Source: Pseudomonadota bacterium (GTDB taxonomy: Bacteria; Desulfobacterota; Syntrophorhabdia; Syntrophorhabdales; Syntrophorhabdaceae). From it: a stretch of DNA of 64,000 bases. The notes beneath the pieces were generated by a model. It was not told where the DNA came from, did not search any database, and saw only the letters and a list, made by a program, of their open reading frames with translations. Both the position numbers and the translations under genes were made by a program. Of this stretch, positions 8,888-16,691 are shown in pieces (the first letter of the stretch is position 1; each line of letters begins with the position of its first letter). The stretch lies in contig JAPLKA010000043.1 in NCBI GenBank assembly GCA_026388315.1, positions 1-64,000 on the forward strand, given 5' to 3'.

Positions 8888-9679
8888 ATGCAGAATTTTC
8901 TTGATCGCACATTTCCTATACTGGGAGAGGAAGGGCTTAAGGCGCTTTCGACCCCGCTTATCACCCTTTCGGGGCTTGGCGGAGTCGGCGGCGGAACATT
9001 TTTGAATCTTGTCCGCTGCGGGGTAAAAAGGTTTCGGCTGGCGGAAAACGGTATTTTTGACCCCCCTGACATGAATCGTCAGGCAGCGGCTTTCGCTTCG
9101 ACTATCGGAATGCCCAAGATTGAGGTATACGAAAGGCTTGCCCGCGAGATCAATCCTGAGATCGAACTCGAACTCTTTCCCGAAGGACTAACCGTCCGTA
9201 ATATTGAGCGGTTTCTCGAAGGCAGCGATGTCCATGTGGGTGTGATAGATGTAGAAAAAGGCACGGATGTAAAGGCGATGGAATCCGAACTTGTCAGAAG
9301 ATACAATATTCCTCTGTTTACTGCCGGGGTCTTTGGATTCGGCGCTACAATGATTGCATATCACCCTGAAGGCATGCCAGCTACTGAATTCTGGGGATTG
9401 ATGGCGAAAAAAACTACAGGGAATTCTGTTTTTCCATCCTTTCTCATTGACAGGTTCGATAAAACCGTGATGGAGCGGGTGAAAAACGCTGTCAAAACGG
9501 GTAAAATAGCCACAACAAGCGTCGGCGGCACACTGTCGGGAACCATCCTTGCATCGGAGGTATTGGCATACCTCCTGCGCGGGACAGATATTGTAAACCG
9601 CGAGATTATCTTTGCCCCCAAGTTCATTGTAATTGATCTTTTGCGGCTTACTATGGAAGTAGTTGATATTACTAAATAA
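8888..9679 (+). CDS. ThiF/MoeB/HesA-family adenylating (E1-like) enzyme
   Basis: 263 residues from ATG 8888, which has AGGAGG at the right distance. The Rossmann nucleotide loop GLGGVGGGTF is near residue 30 and the family D-x-x-N-R-Q signature (PPDMNRQ) near 62, so ATP-dependent adenylation of a C-terminal carboxylate is expected. The paired CxxC zinc site of MoeB/ThiF is not seen and I find no clear catalytic cysteine for sulfur or ubiquitin-like transfer. No ThiS/MoaD-like small carrier is encoded beside it. The next gene is a PP-loop ATPase, making two adenylating enzymes in a row. It might also act on a peptide, as MccB does. Confidence 0.8.
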   Translation: MQNFLDRTFPILGEEGLKALSTPLITLSGLGGVGGGTFLNLVRCGVKRFRLAENGIFDPPDMNRQAAAFASTIGMPKIEVYERLAREINPEIELELFPEGLTVRNIERFLEGSDVHVGVIDVEKGTDVKAMESELVRRYNIPLFTAGVFGFGATMIAYHPEGMPATEFWGLMAKKTTGNSVFPSFLIDRFDKTVMERVKNAVKTGKIATTSVGGTLSGTILASEVLAYLLRGTDIVNREIIFAPKFIVIDLLRLTMEVVDITK

Positions 9680-9690
9680 AGGAGAGATCC

Positions 9691-11160
9691 ATGAACTTAC
9701 CGAAATACCCGGCCTTACAATACCGCTGGCAGATTAAAGACACAGACACAGGGGCGCAACTCGTATATTTCGGCCTGCGTAACCCGCCCAACCATACGAA
9801 AAACATAATACCCCTGCCGAGTGAGCTTGCCGACAGTCTGCGGTTGCTTAACGGCAAGACCGCGAGCAATGATCTGCCGTCTTCCCTTACCGGCAGTGAA
9901 ATATATGCCCGACTGGTTTCTGAAAAGATTGTTGTGGAGGCGGATAAAGTACACAAGCCATCCTCAAAAGAACATTACCGGGAGTGTGTGCGCTGCGTTA
10001 CCAACGACTACATCCTCCCCGGATTGGAGTTTGACGAAAACGGGCTCTGCGCATTCTGCCAGTGTTATGAACAGGCGGAAAAATCAGGCCGGGGGTCGTT
10101 GATGCAGGAAGGCGCGACAGACGATGAATTGCTCAAAATTGCCGCTGAAAACACCCGTTCGCGCTTTGATGTCATGGTTTTATATACGGGCGGCAAAGAC
10201 TCCACATACCTGCTCTGGTATCTGGCCAAAAAGCTCGGGCTGCGCGTGCTTGTCGCTTCGTGGAATATGCCATACACCAACGATACGTGCAGAGAAAACA
10301 TGCGCCGGGCCATGCGTCTCCTCCCGGATACGGAATTTATTGAACGTACCATGCCCTGGAATGTCGTCCGGCAGGCAATGCACAACCAGTTTGAATATAC
10401 CGGCCTCCCATGCCTCTGCCCTATGGCTGCCCATGCGCTCTTTTATCCCCTCGCCGCACAGGAAAAGATACCTGTGATTATGCACGGGGTCGAAGAGGTG
10501 CAACTGGCTGTGATGAATTATGTGATGACAGAGATCAAATCGGGACAGCCCCAAAAGGAACAAGCCCCCGATTTCCGCGCCAATACGCTGAACTTTCTGC
10601 GGCTCCTAACTAAACAGCCTGTCCATGCACAACCCTACGCCCTGAATGCCGATCTCTTCCGGTACATGCCTTCCGTCAAAAAACAATTACCCGCTGTGTA
10701 CATGCCGCTGGACGATATTGTAGCGCAGGCGGAAAATAATCCGGATATGTCTATCCCTGAATTGCGCCGCCTTAAAACCAACACCACCTACGGTTCGTGG
10801 GCCGAGGTTGCCGAGCTGATAAAAAAGGAGATGGACTGGCAGATGCCGTCGGAGCAAAAAGCATTGCTCCATACCAGCTGCCGCATAGAAAAGGTCAAGG
10901 ATTATTGCCAGTTCCAACGCTTCGGGGCGGCTCGAAGCGTCACATTCCCCCAGTCGGTTGTAGAGCTTGGCGCAGGCGTCTATTTCGGACTCATCTCCCG
11001 GCAGGACGCATTGATGGAGTTGCAGGAGACAGGTTATTACAACAAGCCGGAGATTCTTTCATCACTACTTGATGATCTGGGTATTGACGCCGATCGGGCG
11101 TCCGGCGAGATCCCCTGGTCTCTGGGCAGATGCGCCGGGTGTTCCCAACAGGGTTCCTGA
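9691..11160 (+). CDS. PP-loop ATPase, N-acetyl-sugar amidotransferase (WbpG/PseA)-like, with RRE-like N-terminus
   Basis: 489 residues behind AAAGGAGAG. The PP-loop is TGGKDS (166-171), preceded by a zinc-ribbon pair C99-x2-C102 and C120-x2-C123 in the layout of WbpG/PseA/LegA amidotransferases. Those enzymes adenylate an acetamido group and install an amidine using ammonia. The N-terminal 90 residues instead have the pattern of a PqqD/RRE winged helix (IIPLPSELADSLRLLNGK then EIYARLVSEKIVVE), which in RiPP enzymes binds a precursor peptide. A final CxxC (RCAGC) is near the C-terminus. Function in this operon is unknown; tRNA-type thiolation or peptide modification are alternatives to sugar amidation. 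Confidence 0.72.
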   Translation: MNLPKYPALQYRWQIKDTDTGAQLVYFGLRNPPNHTKNIIPLPSELADSLRLLNGKTASNDLPSSLTGSEIYARLVSEKIVVEADKVHKPSSKEHYRECVRCVTNDYILPGLEFDENGLCAFCQCYEQAEKSGRGSLMQEGATDDELLKIAAENTRSRFDVMVLYTGGKDSTYLLWYLAKKLGLRVLVASWNMPYTNDTCRENMRRAMRLLPDTEFIERTMPWNVVRQAMHNQFEYTGLPCLCPMAAHALFYPLAAQEKIPVIMHGVEEVQLAVMNYVMTEIKSGQPQKEQAPDFRANTLNFLRLLTKQPVHAQPYALNADLFRYMPSVKKQLPAVYMPLDDIVAQAENNPDMSIPELRRLKTNTTYGSWAEVAELIKKEMDWQMPSEQKALLHTSCRIEKVKDYCQFQRFGAARSVTFPQSVVELGAGVYFGLISRQDALMELQETGYYNKPEILSSLLDDLGIDADRASGEIPWSLGRCAGCSQQGS

Positions 11161-11176
11161 TAAAGAGGAGAGAAAG

Positions 11177-12844
11177 ATGAAAAAGACCCTGCTACTACTC
11201 ATCGGGTTCGGTTTCCTGATATTTCAAACCGGCATCGGTGAGGCAACAGCCGGTTCACGCTGTACCGATCCCAACAACGCTGTGTCAGCCTATTTTCAGG
11301 CAATTAATGCAGCGCCGCAGGAATTGAAAGATAGAATCCGCAGCTTTCCGAAGGGTGCGGATATTCATAATCACCTGCCTGGTTCAGTCATGCCGGAAAC
11401 CTATATCAATATGGGTATAAAAGACCGTAATTGCTATGGAACCGATCTAAATGACAAGACTATGCTCAGGATCATCCCCAATACCGGGACGCCCGATTCA
11501 TGCCCTCCGGGAAGTTCCCCTTTATCCGGGATAAATGCTGCCGATCATCAAAGGCTTGTAAGATCGCTTTCCATGTACAAATACCCTTATACCGACATCC
11601 AATCAGGCCACGACCAGTTCTTTGCCGCATTCGGCCGTCTTGGGGTGGGATACGGCTCAAAAAATATAAATATCATACTGGGAGACATGCTGGCAGAGAT
11701 GTTAAGGCACGCCAGAGCGGACAATATATCATACGTGGAGACGATGACGTATTTTCAGACGGGGGCGATAGCTGGCCTTGCGGATAAGCTAAGGCAAAAA
11801 TATCCCGGCAACTCTTACTATACCGGGACTGCCCATTATGGCGAAATGCTTGATTTTCTACAGAAATCAGGGCTGCCGGATGCCGTCAACGCGGCAAGGT
11901 CGGATATTGCGACATATATTGATAACGCAAAAAATGCTCTCAGATGCGGTTCCCCGGAGCAGGACAAGGCATGCCTTGTCTCTTATGCCCTCATCGCGGC
12001 TGTCAACCGCGCTAGCAGCATAAGAGGCAACCCCGGAACGCCCGATCTGCCCGGGATATTCACCCAGACGGCGTTCTCTTTCCTTCTGTCTCTTAAAGAT
12101 AAAAACGTCGCGGGTATAAATCTGGTGGGTGCGGAAGATTCACCAATTTCCATGCAGACATTCAAGACAGTCATGCAGTTCTTCAGCTTCTTCAATTCCA
12201 GATTTAAGGATGTAAATATCGCCCTTCATGCAGGCGAACTTACCCCATGTTTTATAGAGGCTGGAAACCCGGCATTTAAGGAACATCTTGCCGGCTCTAT
12301 CAGGGCAGGGGCAAAGCGACTGGGACATGCCGTATCTATTGCATACCTGAACCCGGCTGACATGAAAGAGGTCATCGACTTGATGAAGGTAAAAAACATT
12401 CTTATAGAGTCGCCGCTTACAGTCAATGCGCAGATATTGGGCGTTGCCGGCAACGAACACCCCTTTTCCTCATACTGGAGGCACAATGTCCCTGTAGCAT
12501 TCGCAACGGACGATGAGGGTATTTCATATGCTTCCTCCACAGATACCTGGGTTTACTCATTTATGCAATATGATTTTATGGACTATAACAGCATGGTCAG
12601 GCTTGCCCGTAGTAGCCTCCAGCATAGTTTCGCCCCCGGCGCCCCGCTTTGGCAGGACGTGCCTGCGGCAAAGATCGCCCCTCAGTGTCAGGGCGCATCG
12701 CCGGGCATCCCCAATCCGCCGGAGCCGTGCAGATCATTTCTGGCCGACAGCAAAAAGGCAAGGTTGCAGTGGAATTACGAGGCGACCCTTAACGATTACA
12801 CGAAACAATACGGCAAAGATCTGAAAAAAACCAACAATTACTGA
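11177..12844 (+). CDS. Exported adenosine-deaminase-family protein
   Basis: 555 residues from ATG 11177 (AGAGGAGAG upstream), beginning with a signal peptide: MKKT, a hydrophobic core and a small-residue end near ATAGS, about residue 25. The metal-dependent deaminase TIM barrel shows HxH (H64, H66 in DIHNHLPGS), HAGE (H351, E354), GHA (H384) and the paired aspartates D445-D446 in ATDDEG, so the active site is complete. It resembles secreted ADGF/ADA enzymes and is longer than cytosolic ADA (about 340 residues) because of inserts around residues 90-130 and 245-290. It would act in the periplasm or outside, on adenosine or a related amino-purine. Last gene of the element 1 operon. Confidence 0.85.
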   Translation: MKKTLLLLIGFGFLIFQTGIGEATAGSRCTDPNNAVSAYFQAINAAPQELKDRIRSFPKGADIHNHLPGSVMPETYINMGIKDRNCYGTDLNDKTMLRIIPNTGTPDSCPPGSSPLSGINAADHQRLVRSLSMYKYPYTDIQSGHDQFFAAFGRLGVGYGSKNINIILGDMLAEMLRHARADNISYVETMTYFQTGAIAGLADKLRQKYPGNSYYTGTAHYGEMLDFLQKSGLPDAVNAARSDIATYIDNAKNALRCGSPEQDKACLVSYALIAAVNRASSIRGNPGTPDLPGIFTQTAFSFLLSLKDKNVAGINLVGAEDSPISMQTFKTVMQFFSFFNSRFKDVNIALHAGELTPCFIEAGNPAFKEHLAGSIRAGAKRLGHAVSIAYLNPADMKEVIDLMKVKNILIESPLTVNAQILGVAGNEHPFSSYWRHNVPVAFATDDEGISYASSTDTWVYSFMQYDFMDYNSMVRLARSSLQHSFAPGAPLWQDVPAAKIAPQCQGASPGIPNPPEPCRSFLADSKKARLQWNYEATLNDYTKQYGKDLKKTNNY

Positions 12845-13478
12845 CACAAGGAAATAATATGACTGACAACACCGCATAGTCCGGCGGCAGGGTGGAAACT
12901 AAAGCACGATAGAGCATATTGCCTGAAGTGCACGCTCAGAATTGATACGTTCATTCATAAAGACACCTTGAACTTGTTGTCATATGGTATTTAGACCTTC
13001 TTTGTTCACTTCGTCTTTAATTCTTCACATTTAATATAACTATATGGTTTTTTTTCTAAAATCTCATACCATACCAATGCTAAAAACATCCAAAATACCC
13101 CTTTATAATGGGTATTTTTACTTTTCTAAATGGTATTTGTTGATATTATGCAAAATAACCAATTTGTCATAATACAGGTTTTTCTGCACTTGGGCCAATT
13201 AATTTATAGTGATCCCCTGTCATACGAAAAACCTTAAAACCGAGACGGTTATGTGTTCACTGACGCTGATTGATCCACCCCAAACACTTTATATTGTATC
13301 CAGAATGTGCTTTTATTAAAGAAAATAATTATGCTTGTCATTGCGGAAATGCCTTTGGTGAGGATTACCGAACGAAAGCACAGACAATTCGTTAAATATC
13401 AAAGTTGAGACTTTCAGGAAGACAGCATCAGTTTTTTAGCATCTTCACTTACCTGCAACTTGAAATGGCAATCACTGT
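12845..13478. other. Gene-free AT-rich region of element 1
   Basis: No ORF with coding character on either strand. It contains one strong hairpin (13092-13118) and marks a sharp drop in G+C after the cargo operon. A short open stretch around 13341-13397 is cysteine-containing and might be debris of the missing N-terminal part of the integrase, but I could not align it. Confidence 0.5.
13092..13118. terminator. Hairpin, probable operon terminator
   Basis: AAAATACCC (13092-13100) and GGGTATTTT (13110-13118) form a perfect 9-bp stem with a 9-base loop; the A/T-rich arms give a U-tract in either direction. It is 250 bases after the adenosine-deaminase-like gene and before the integrase. Confidence 0.5.
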
Positions 13479-14317
13479 CCTGAGTATGTCCGTGTCCTTA
13501 AAACCTACAATAGAAAATGGTAACATTGAAAGATAGGGATGTGAGGGACATCAAGAAGGTGAACATCAAAGAACTGTCAGATTCAATAAACACAAAGAGC
13601 AAAACCCAGAAGAACATAATGGATGGTCTAAGGGCATTTATGAACTGGTTACACTATAACGGCATAATTGAAACAGTTCCGCCCTTCCCTTCCATTGAAA
13701 TAGACGATGCAGATGTTAAATATGCCCTCGATGTTTCTACGCAGATGGAACAACTAAATAAGATACCAGAAATGCACAGGGATATATTTATATTTGAAGC
13801 TGATACAGGATTACGTCCAAGCGAGGTATGTGCGTTGAAGGTTAAAGACTTCAGCATTGCACAGGGTGTTGTTTTAATACAGAGAACATTCAGCGGTAAG
13901 CATTTAAGAGAAAAAACAAAGCAGAAAAAAAAGAAATTATTGCCCCTTACAGAACGACCCTTAGAAATAGCAACAAAGCACTTACAGGGAAAACACCCTG
14001 ATGCATTTTTGTTTATCAACCCTATAACGGGTAGGCATTATACCCGACATACTCTGGGAGATTATTGGAACAGGTATGTTGACGTACCTCTTTCGCATTA
14101 TGACGGCACTCGTCATAGTTTTTGCACTCAACTTGTTGATGCTGATGTGAACCCATTACAAGCGAAAGAACTTATGCGTCACTCATCCCTGAAGTCGACC
14201 GAAAATTATTATCATGGCAATATAAATGTACTTAGATTAGCACTAAATAAAAGAGCAAAAATCATATCCCTGAGCATGGATAGAACAGAAATAGAACAGA
14301 AGGTTGGCAAGGGTTAA
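13479..14317 (+). pseudogene. Tyrosine recombinase of element 1, N-terminus lost
   Basis: The intact reading frame from ATG 13517 gives 266 residues: part of the core-binding domain and the full catalytic domain (Arg in TGLRPSEV, GTRHSFCTQ, LMRHSSLKSTENYYH with the nucleophilic Tyr). It aligns throughout with the element 2 integrase, which has about 130 more N-terminal residues (zinc-ribbon and arm-binding region). Bases 13479-13520 in another frame encode PEYVRVLKTYNRKW then a stop, matching PEYYRIIKNYHKNYF in element 2, so a frameshift has split the gene here. The stub lacks the arm-binding domain and is probably inactive alone. Its 3' end overlaps the right arm-type repeat. Confidence 0.75.
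14284..14300. repeat. Right arm-type direct repeat of element 1
   Basis: Exact 17-base copy of 2882-2898, located inside the last codons of the integrase and 40 bases before core copy 2. Confidence 0.65.
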
Positions 14318-14340
14318 CTTATTGAAATTACTATAATAGA

Positions 14341-14367
14341 ATGGCGGAGGGAGTAGGATTTGAACCC
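14341..14367. repeat. att core copy 2 (junction of elements 1 and 2)
   Basis: 27 bases identical to the tRNA-Ser 3' end (20054-20080), again without the rest of the tRNA. It is simultaneously the right end of element 1 and the left end of element 2. Confidence 0.9.
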
Positions 14368-14406
14368 TCTCCGATGCCCTATTATCAACGTTTTCCTTTA
14401 AGCTTA

Positions 14407-14425
14407 GAAACGGAAAGGAAACGAG
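14407..14425. repeat. Left arm-type direct repeat of element 2
   Basis: GAAACGGAAAGGAAACGAG, recurring exactly at 19999-20017. It is 39 bases from core copy 2. Its internal GAAAC/GAAA pattern resembles the element 1 repeat. Confidence 0.65.
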
Positions 14426-14473
14426 ATCATTTAAGTAAATTAGAAATAACGCACAAAAAAAGACAAATAGAAA

Positions 14474-14506
14474 GCCACCGGGACTCTTTGGCGGGTGTCC
14501 GGTGGC
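14474..14506. promoter_or_regulatory. Hairpin in the leader of the rep gene
   Basis: GCCACCGG (14474-14481) and CCGGTGGC (14499-14506) make a perfect 8-bp stem with a 17-base loop, 40 bases upstream of rep. It is the only GC-rich spot in the region. It may be the Rep nicking site, a copy-control element or an attenuator. Confidence 0.4.
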
Positions 14507-14546
14507 CTGTTGAAGGGCTCCACAATCCTGACATGGGGGAAAGGAA

Positions 14547-15737
14547 GTGGAGACCATGTCAAGTATAACATGCTTTCCCAATCTGTCAACAACCATTTCA
14601 GACTCTAAACCATCGATACAAGAAAAAAACAAGGAAACCTTTTCATACCCTTCAAAAAGGCATAGGGGTGAAAAGAGGTCCGTTCCTGTAGTGGACGATC
14701 ATGATGGTAATAGTTCCCACGCAAGCACTGTGCCGGAGGTTTTTACCTCGGCGCGGGGCTTGCCGGGGGTGAACGCTGCCAACGTTAAGAAGGTCTTTAC
14801 TTCACTTGATTATAGGAACACTCAAGCAGAACAACGTGAAAAAGCAGAACAACGTGAAAAAGATTATGCAAAATATTTTTCTAAAATAAAGCCTGATGTC
14901 GATTTATATAAATTCAAAACTATTCTTTCTGGTGATGTATTAGAGCTTTATGAATATGAAGGTCTTCAAAGAAACAAAAAAGGTAAGGCAAAGAAACACA
15001 AAGAAAAAGAAGAAGAAAGCATTGAGGAGAAGACAGAAGAACAAAAACAGGAAATAAGAAAAAAGAGCATATCAAGGGCAAGCAAACATATAAAACGGAC
15101 TATAAATGCAAATGTGGGTAAATGGGGGCCTGAATTACCTAAGTTTCTTACCCTTACATTCGAGGATCATATAACCGATTTTGAGACAGCTAACTACGAA
15201 TTTAAAAAGTTTCATCAACGGCTATCGTATCGTATTGGCTATAAGCTCATATATACTGTTGTCGTTCAATTTCAAGATGGAGAAAGAAAGGGAGGTATAG
15301 AGGGCGGTCGCGGAGGTGTCATTCATTTTCATGTTGTGCTGTACAATATGCCTTTCATACCTTTCGAAAAACTTAAAGAGTTATGGGGTCAAGGTTTCCC
15401 CTTTATTAATGCTATCCATCACGTAGACAATTTGGGGGCCTATGTTGTGGGGTACATGTGTAAAAAACTTGATGATGTGCGTTATGACGGACAAAAGCGG
15501 TATTTTTCAAGCCGGGGGCTTCATGAACCGTTAGAGATTAAATCATCACGTCCTATTGACCTTGGAGAATTCACAGAAGATCATAAGGTTTATGAAACGT
15601 CCTTTGAGAATGAGTATACAGGCGTTATTCATTACAAACAGTACAACCTTAAAAAGAAGCTTGTATGTAGAAAATGTGAGGTGTTAGGTTCAACATCAAT
15701 AGAAAAAGATACCTTACGGTTTAACGGCTGCATGTAG
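14547..15737 (+). CDS. HUH-endonuclease replication initiator (Rep, G2P/ORF2-like)
   Basis: 396 residues from GTG 14547; ATG 14556 is an alternative. The C-terminal half has the three motifs of rolling-circle initiators: FLTLTF (200-205), the metal-binding HFH of the HUH motif (H260, H262 in IHFHVVLYN) and two tyrosines in YVVGYMCKK (Y299, Y303), either of which could be the nicking nucleophile. This motif set matches the replication-associated ORF2/G2P group of filamentous phages and small plasmids. The N-terminal 180 residues are low-complexity, with a charged Lys/Glu stretch at about 135-180 and a short in-tandem duplicated AEQREK. Large hairpins follow directly downstream. Confidence 0.82.
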   Translation: METMSSITCFPNLSTTISDSKPSIQEKNKETFSYPSKRHRGEKRSVPVVDDHDGNSSHASTVPEVFTSARGLPGVNAANVKKVFTSLDYRNTQAEQREKAEQREKDYAKYFSKIKPDVDLYKFKTILSGDVLELYEYEGLQRNKKGKAKKHKEKEEESIEEKTEEQKQEIRKKSISRASKHIKRTINANVGKWGPELPKFLTLTFEDHITDFETANYEFKKFHQRLSYRIGYKLIYTVVVQFQDGERKGGIEGGRGGVIHFHVVLYNMPFIPFEKLKELWGQGFPFINAIHHVDNLGAYVVGYMCKKLDDVRYDGQKRYFSSRGLHEPLEIKSSRPIDLGEFTEDHKVYETSFENEYTGVIHYKQYNLKKKLVCRKCEVLGSTSIEKDTLRFNGCM

Positions 15738-15845
15738 GCGGGCGTTTATACCGTTAAAACTTTTTGGGATAAAAACATAAGGATAATTATAAAGGTTTAT
15801 TTTATTGTTATCCGTTTTTATAAAAGTTTTAATTGTATGCCCGCC
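15737..15845. repeat. Long imperfect hairpin directly after rep
   Basis: Nested arms pair in order: 15737-15743 with 15839-15845 (GGCGGGC/GCCCGCC), 15754-15764 with 15822-15832 (11 bp), 15769-15776 with 15814-15821 (8 bp), 15781-15786 with 15808-15813 (6 bp). Two four-base bulges lie on the left arm and the terminal loop is 21 bases. About 32 paired bases starting at the rep stop codon suggest a replication origin rather than a simple terminator. Confidence 0.65.
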
Positions 15846-16190
15846 GTAATCGAGCCGTTTAAGGTATCTACCTTATAAAAAGGTCTTTATGGTTTCATCG
15901 CTTTAATTCGTTTACATACAGGGTATATGGAGAGTTGGAAACGATTTAAAGCGATGTCCGTCCGGATTTTGATAATGATAATTCAACAACAAGTTGGTTA
16001 AATAAACAAAAATAATCTCGCGTGTGTTGCACCTACAGACAAATGGCCTGCATGAACGTGAAGGCCAAGAATTGCGCTTTGAAAGTAAATACGCTCATGG
16101 GCTCTGAGAATAATCAAATGTGAAGATGTATATGTTGTCCTGCTCACCCACCTTTACTCCCTCAGTTACATAGATGCGCTGTCGTGGTAA
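15846..16190. other. Non-coding region with two further inverted repeats, candidate origin
   Basis: AAGGTA-TC-TACCTT (15861-15874) is a short palindrome, and 15896-15913 pairs with 15939-15956 over 18 bases with one mismatch. Together with the long hairpin before it, three structured segments occur within 220 bases. The remainder to 16190 shows no gene. Confidence 0.55.
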
Positions 16191-16691
16191 TTATCTTTTC
16201 ATGGCCTCATATAAACACTGAATCACGTCTTTACCACTTTTGTAGCAATCAATAATCTCATTTATTGTTAACGTTGGATAACCGCTATGCACATATTTAT
16301 GCCTACAAGTAATAAGATTTCCATAGTCAGTTGAAATACTAATTCTTGAAGTAGAAAAGACGCTGCTTTCCTTACCCTTTAGCTTCTGATTGAATTTTTT
16401 TAAGTATTTATCTCCGAAAAGCTTTACATGTTCGCCTTTTAAATCGTCTATTTTTATCCTTCCATTTAACCTTCTAAAGTGCTTTTCAATTACAGTTCCG
16501 AGCACTTTATGTTTTTGTGAAGCAAATTCATTAAATATGTCCTTTATTGCTAACTCATAGACCGTAACACTGCTGACTGATAAGAAACCAGTGTAGTCAG
16601 CTGCTATCGCCGGATCGGTAATTGTTCCAATAACCGTTTTCAAATGCGCAATAAGATTATCTGTAGCTACGAATCTATCTGTATAACTCAT
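16191..16691 (-). CDS. HEPN-domain protein, putative effector of a DUF262-HEPN pair
   Basis: 166 mostly alpha-helical residues ending in the HEPN ribonuclease signature R-x4-H (Arg130 and His135 in RHKYVHSG), in the position seen in RiboL-PSP/MAE-type HEPN proteins. HEPN proteins of this kind usually cleave RNA in abortive-infection or toxin systems. Its ATG overlaps the last base of the upstream DUF262 stop codon (TAATG), so the two are translationally coupled. It might alternatively be inert and serve as the partner of the DUF262 enzyme. Low G+C like its neighbours. Confidence 0.7.
   Translation of the reverse strand: MSYTDRFVATDNLIAHLKTVIGTITDPAIAADYTGFLSVSSVTVYELAIKDIFNEFASQKHKVLGTVIEKHFRRLNGRIKIDDLKGEHVKLFGDKYLKKFNQKLKGKESSVFSTSRISISTDYGNLITCRHKYVHSGYPTLTINEIIDCYKSGKDVIQCLYEAMKR

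Larger units (their letters stand above)
2815..14367. mobile_element. Element 1: tRNA-Ser-integrated genomic island with molybdenum-hydroxylase operon
   Basis: Bounded by copies of the tRNA-Ser 3' end at 2815-2842 and 14341-14367, with a related tyrosine recombinase at the right end and matched 17-bp arm-type repeats 39 and 40 bases inside the two core copies. It holds eight cargo genes all on the plus strand (3192-12844) with short gaps or overlaps, so probably one transcription unit. Its cargo is clearly richer in G+C than element 2 or the integrase region, suggesting the operon and the integrase have different origins. The integrase is truncated, so the island may be immobile or dependent on the neighbouring element. 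Confidence 0.8.

Noticed and set aside
14818-14860. Tandem repeat in rep (AEQREK twice)
   Set aside because: Only two copies of an 18-base unit in a low-complexity charged region; not evidence of a minisatellite or iteron array.
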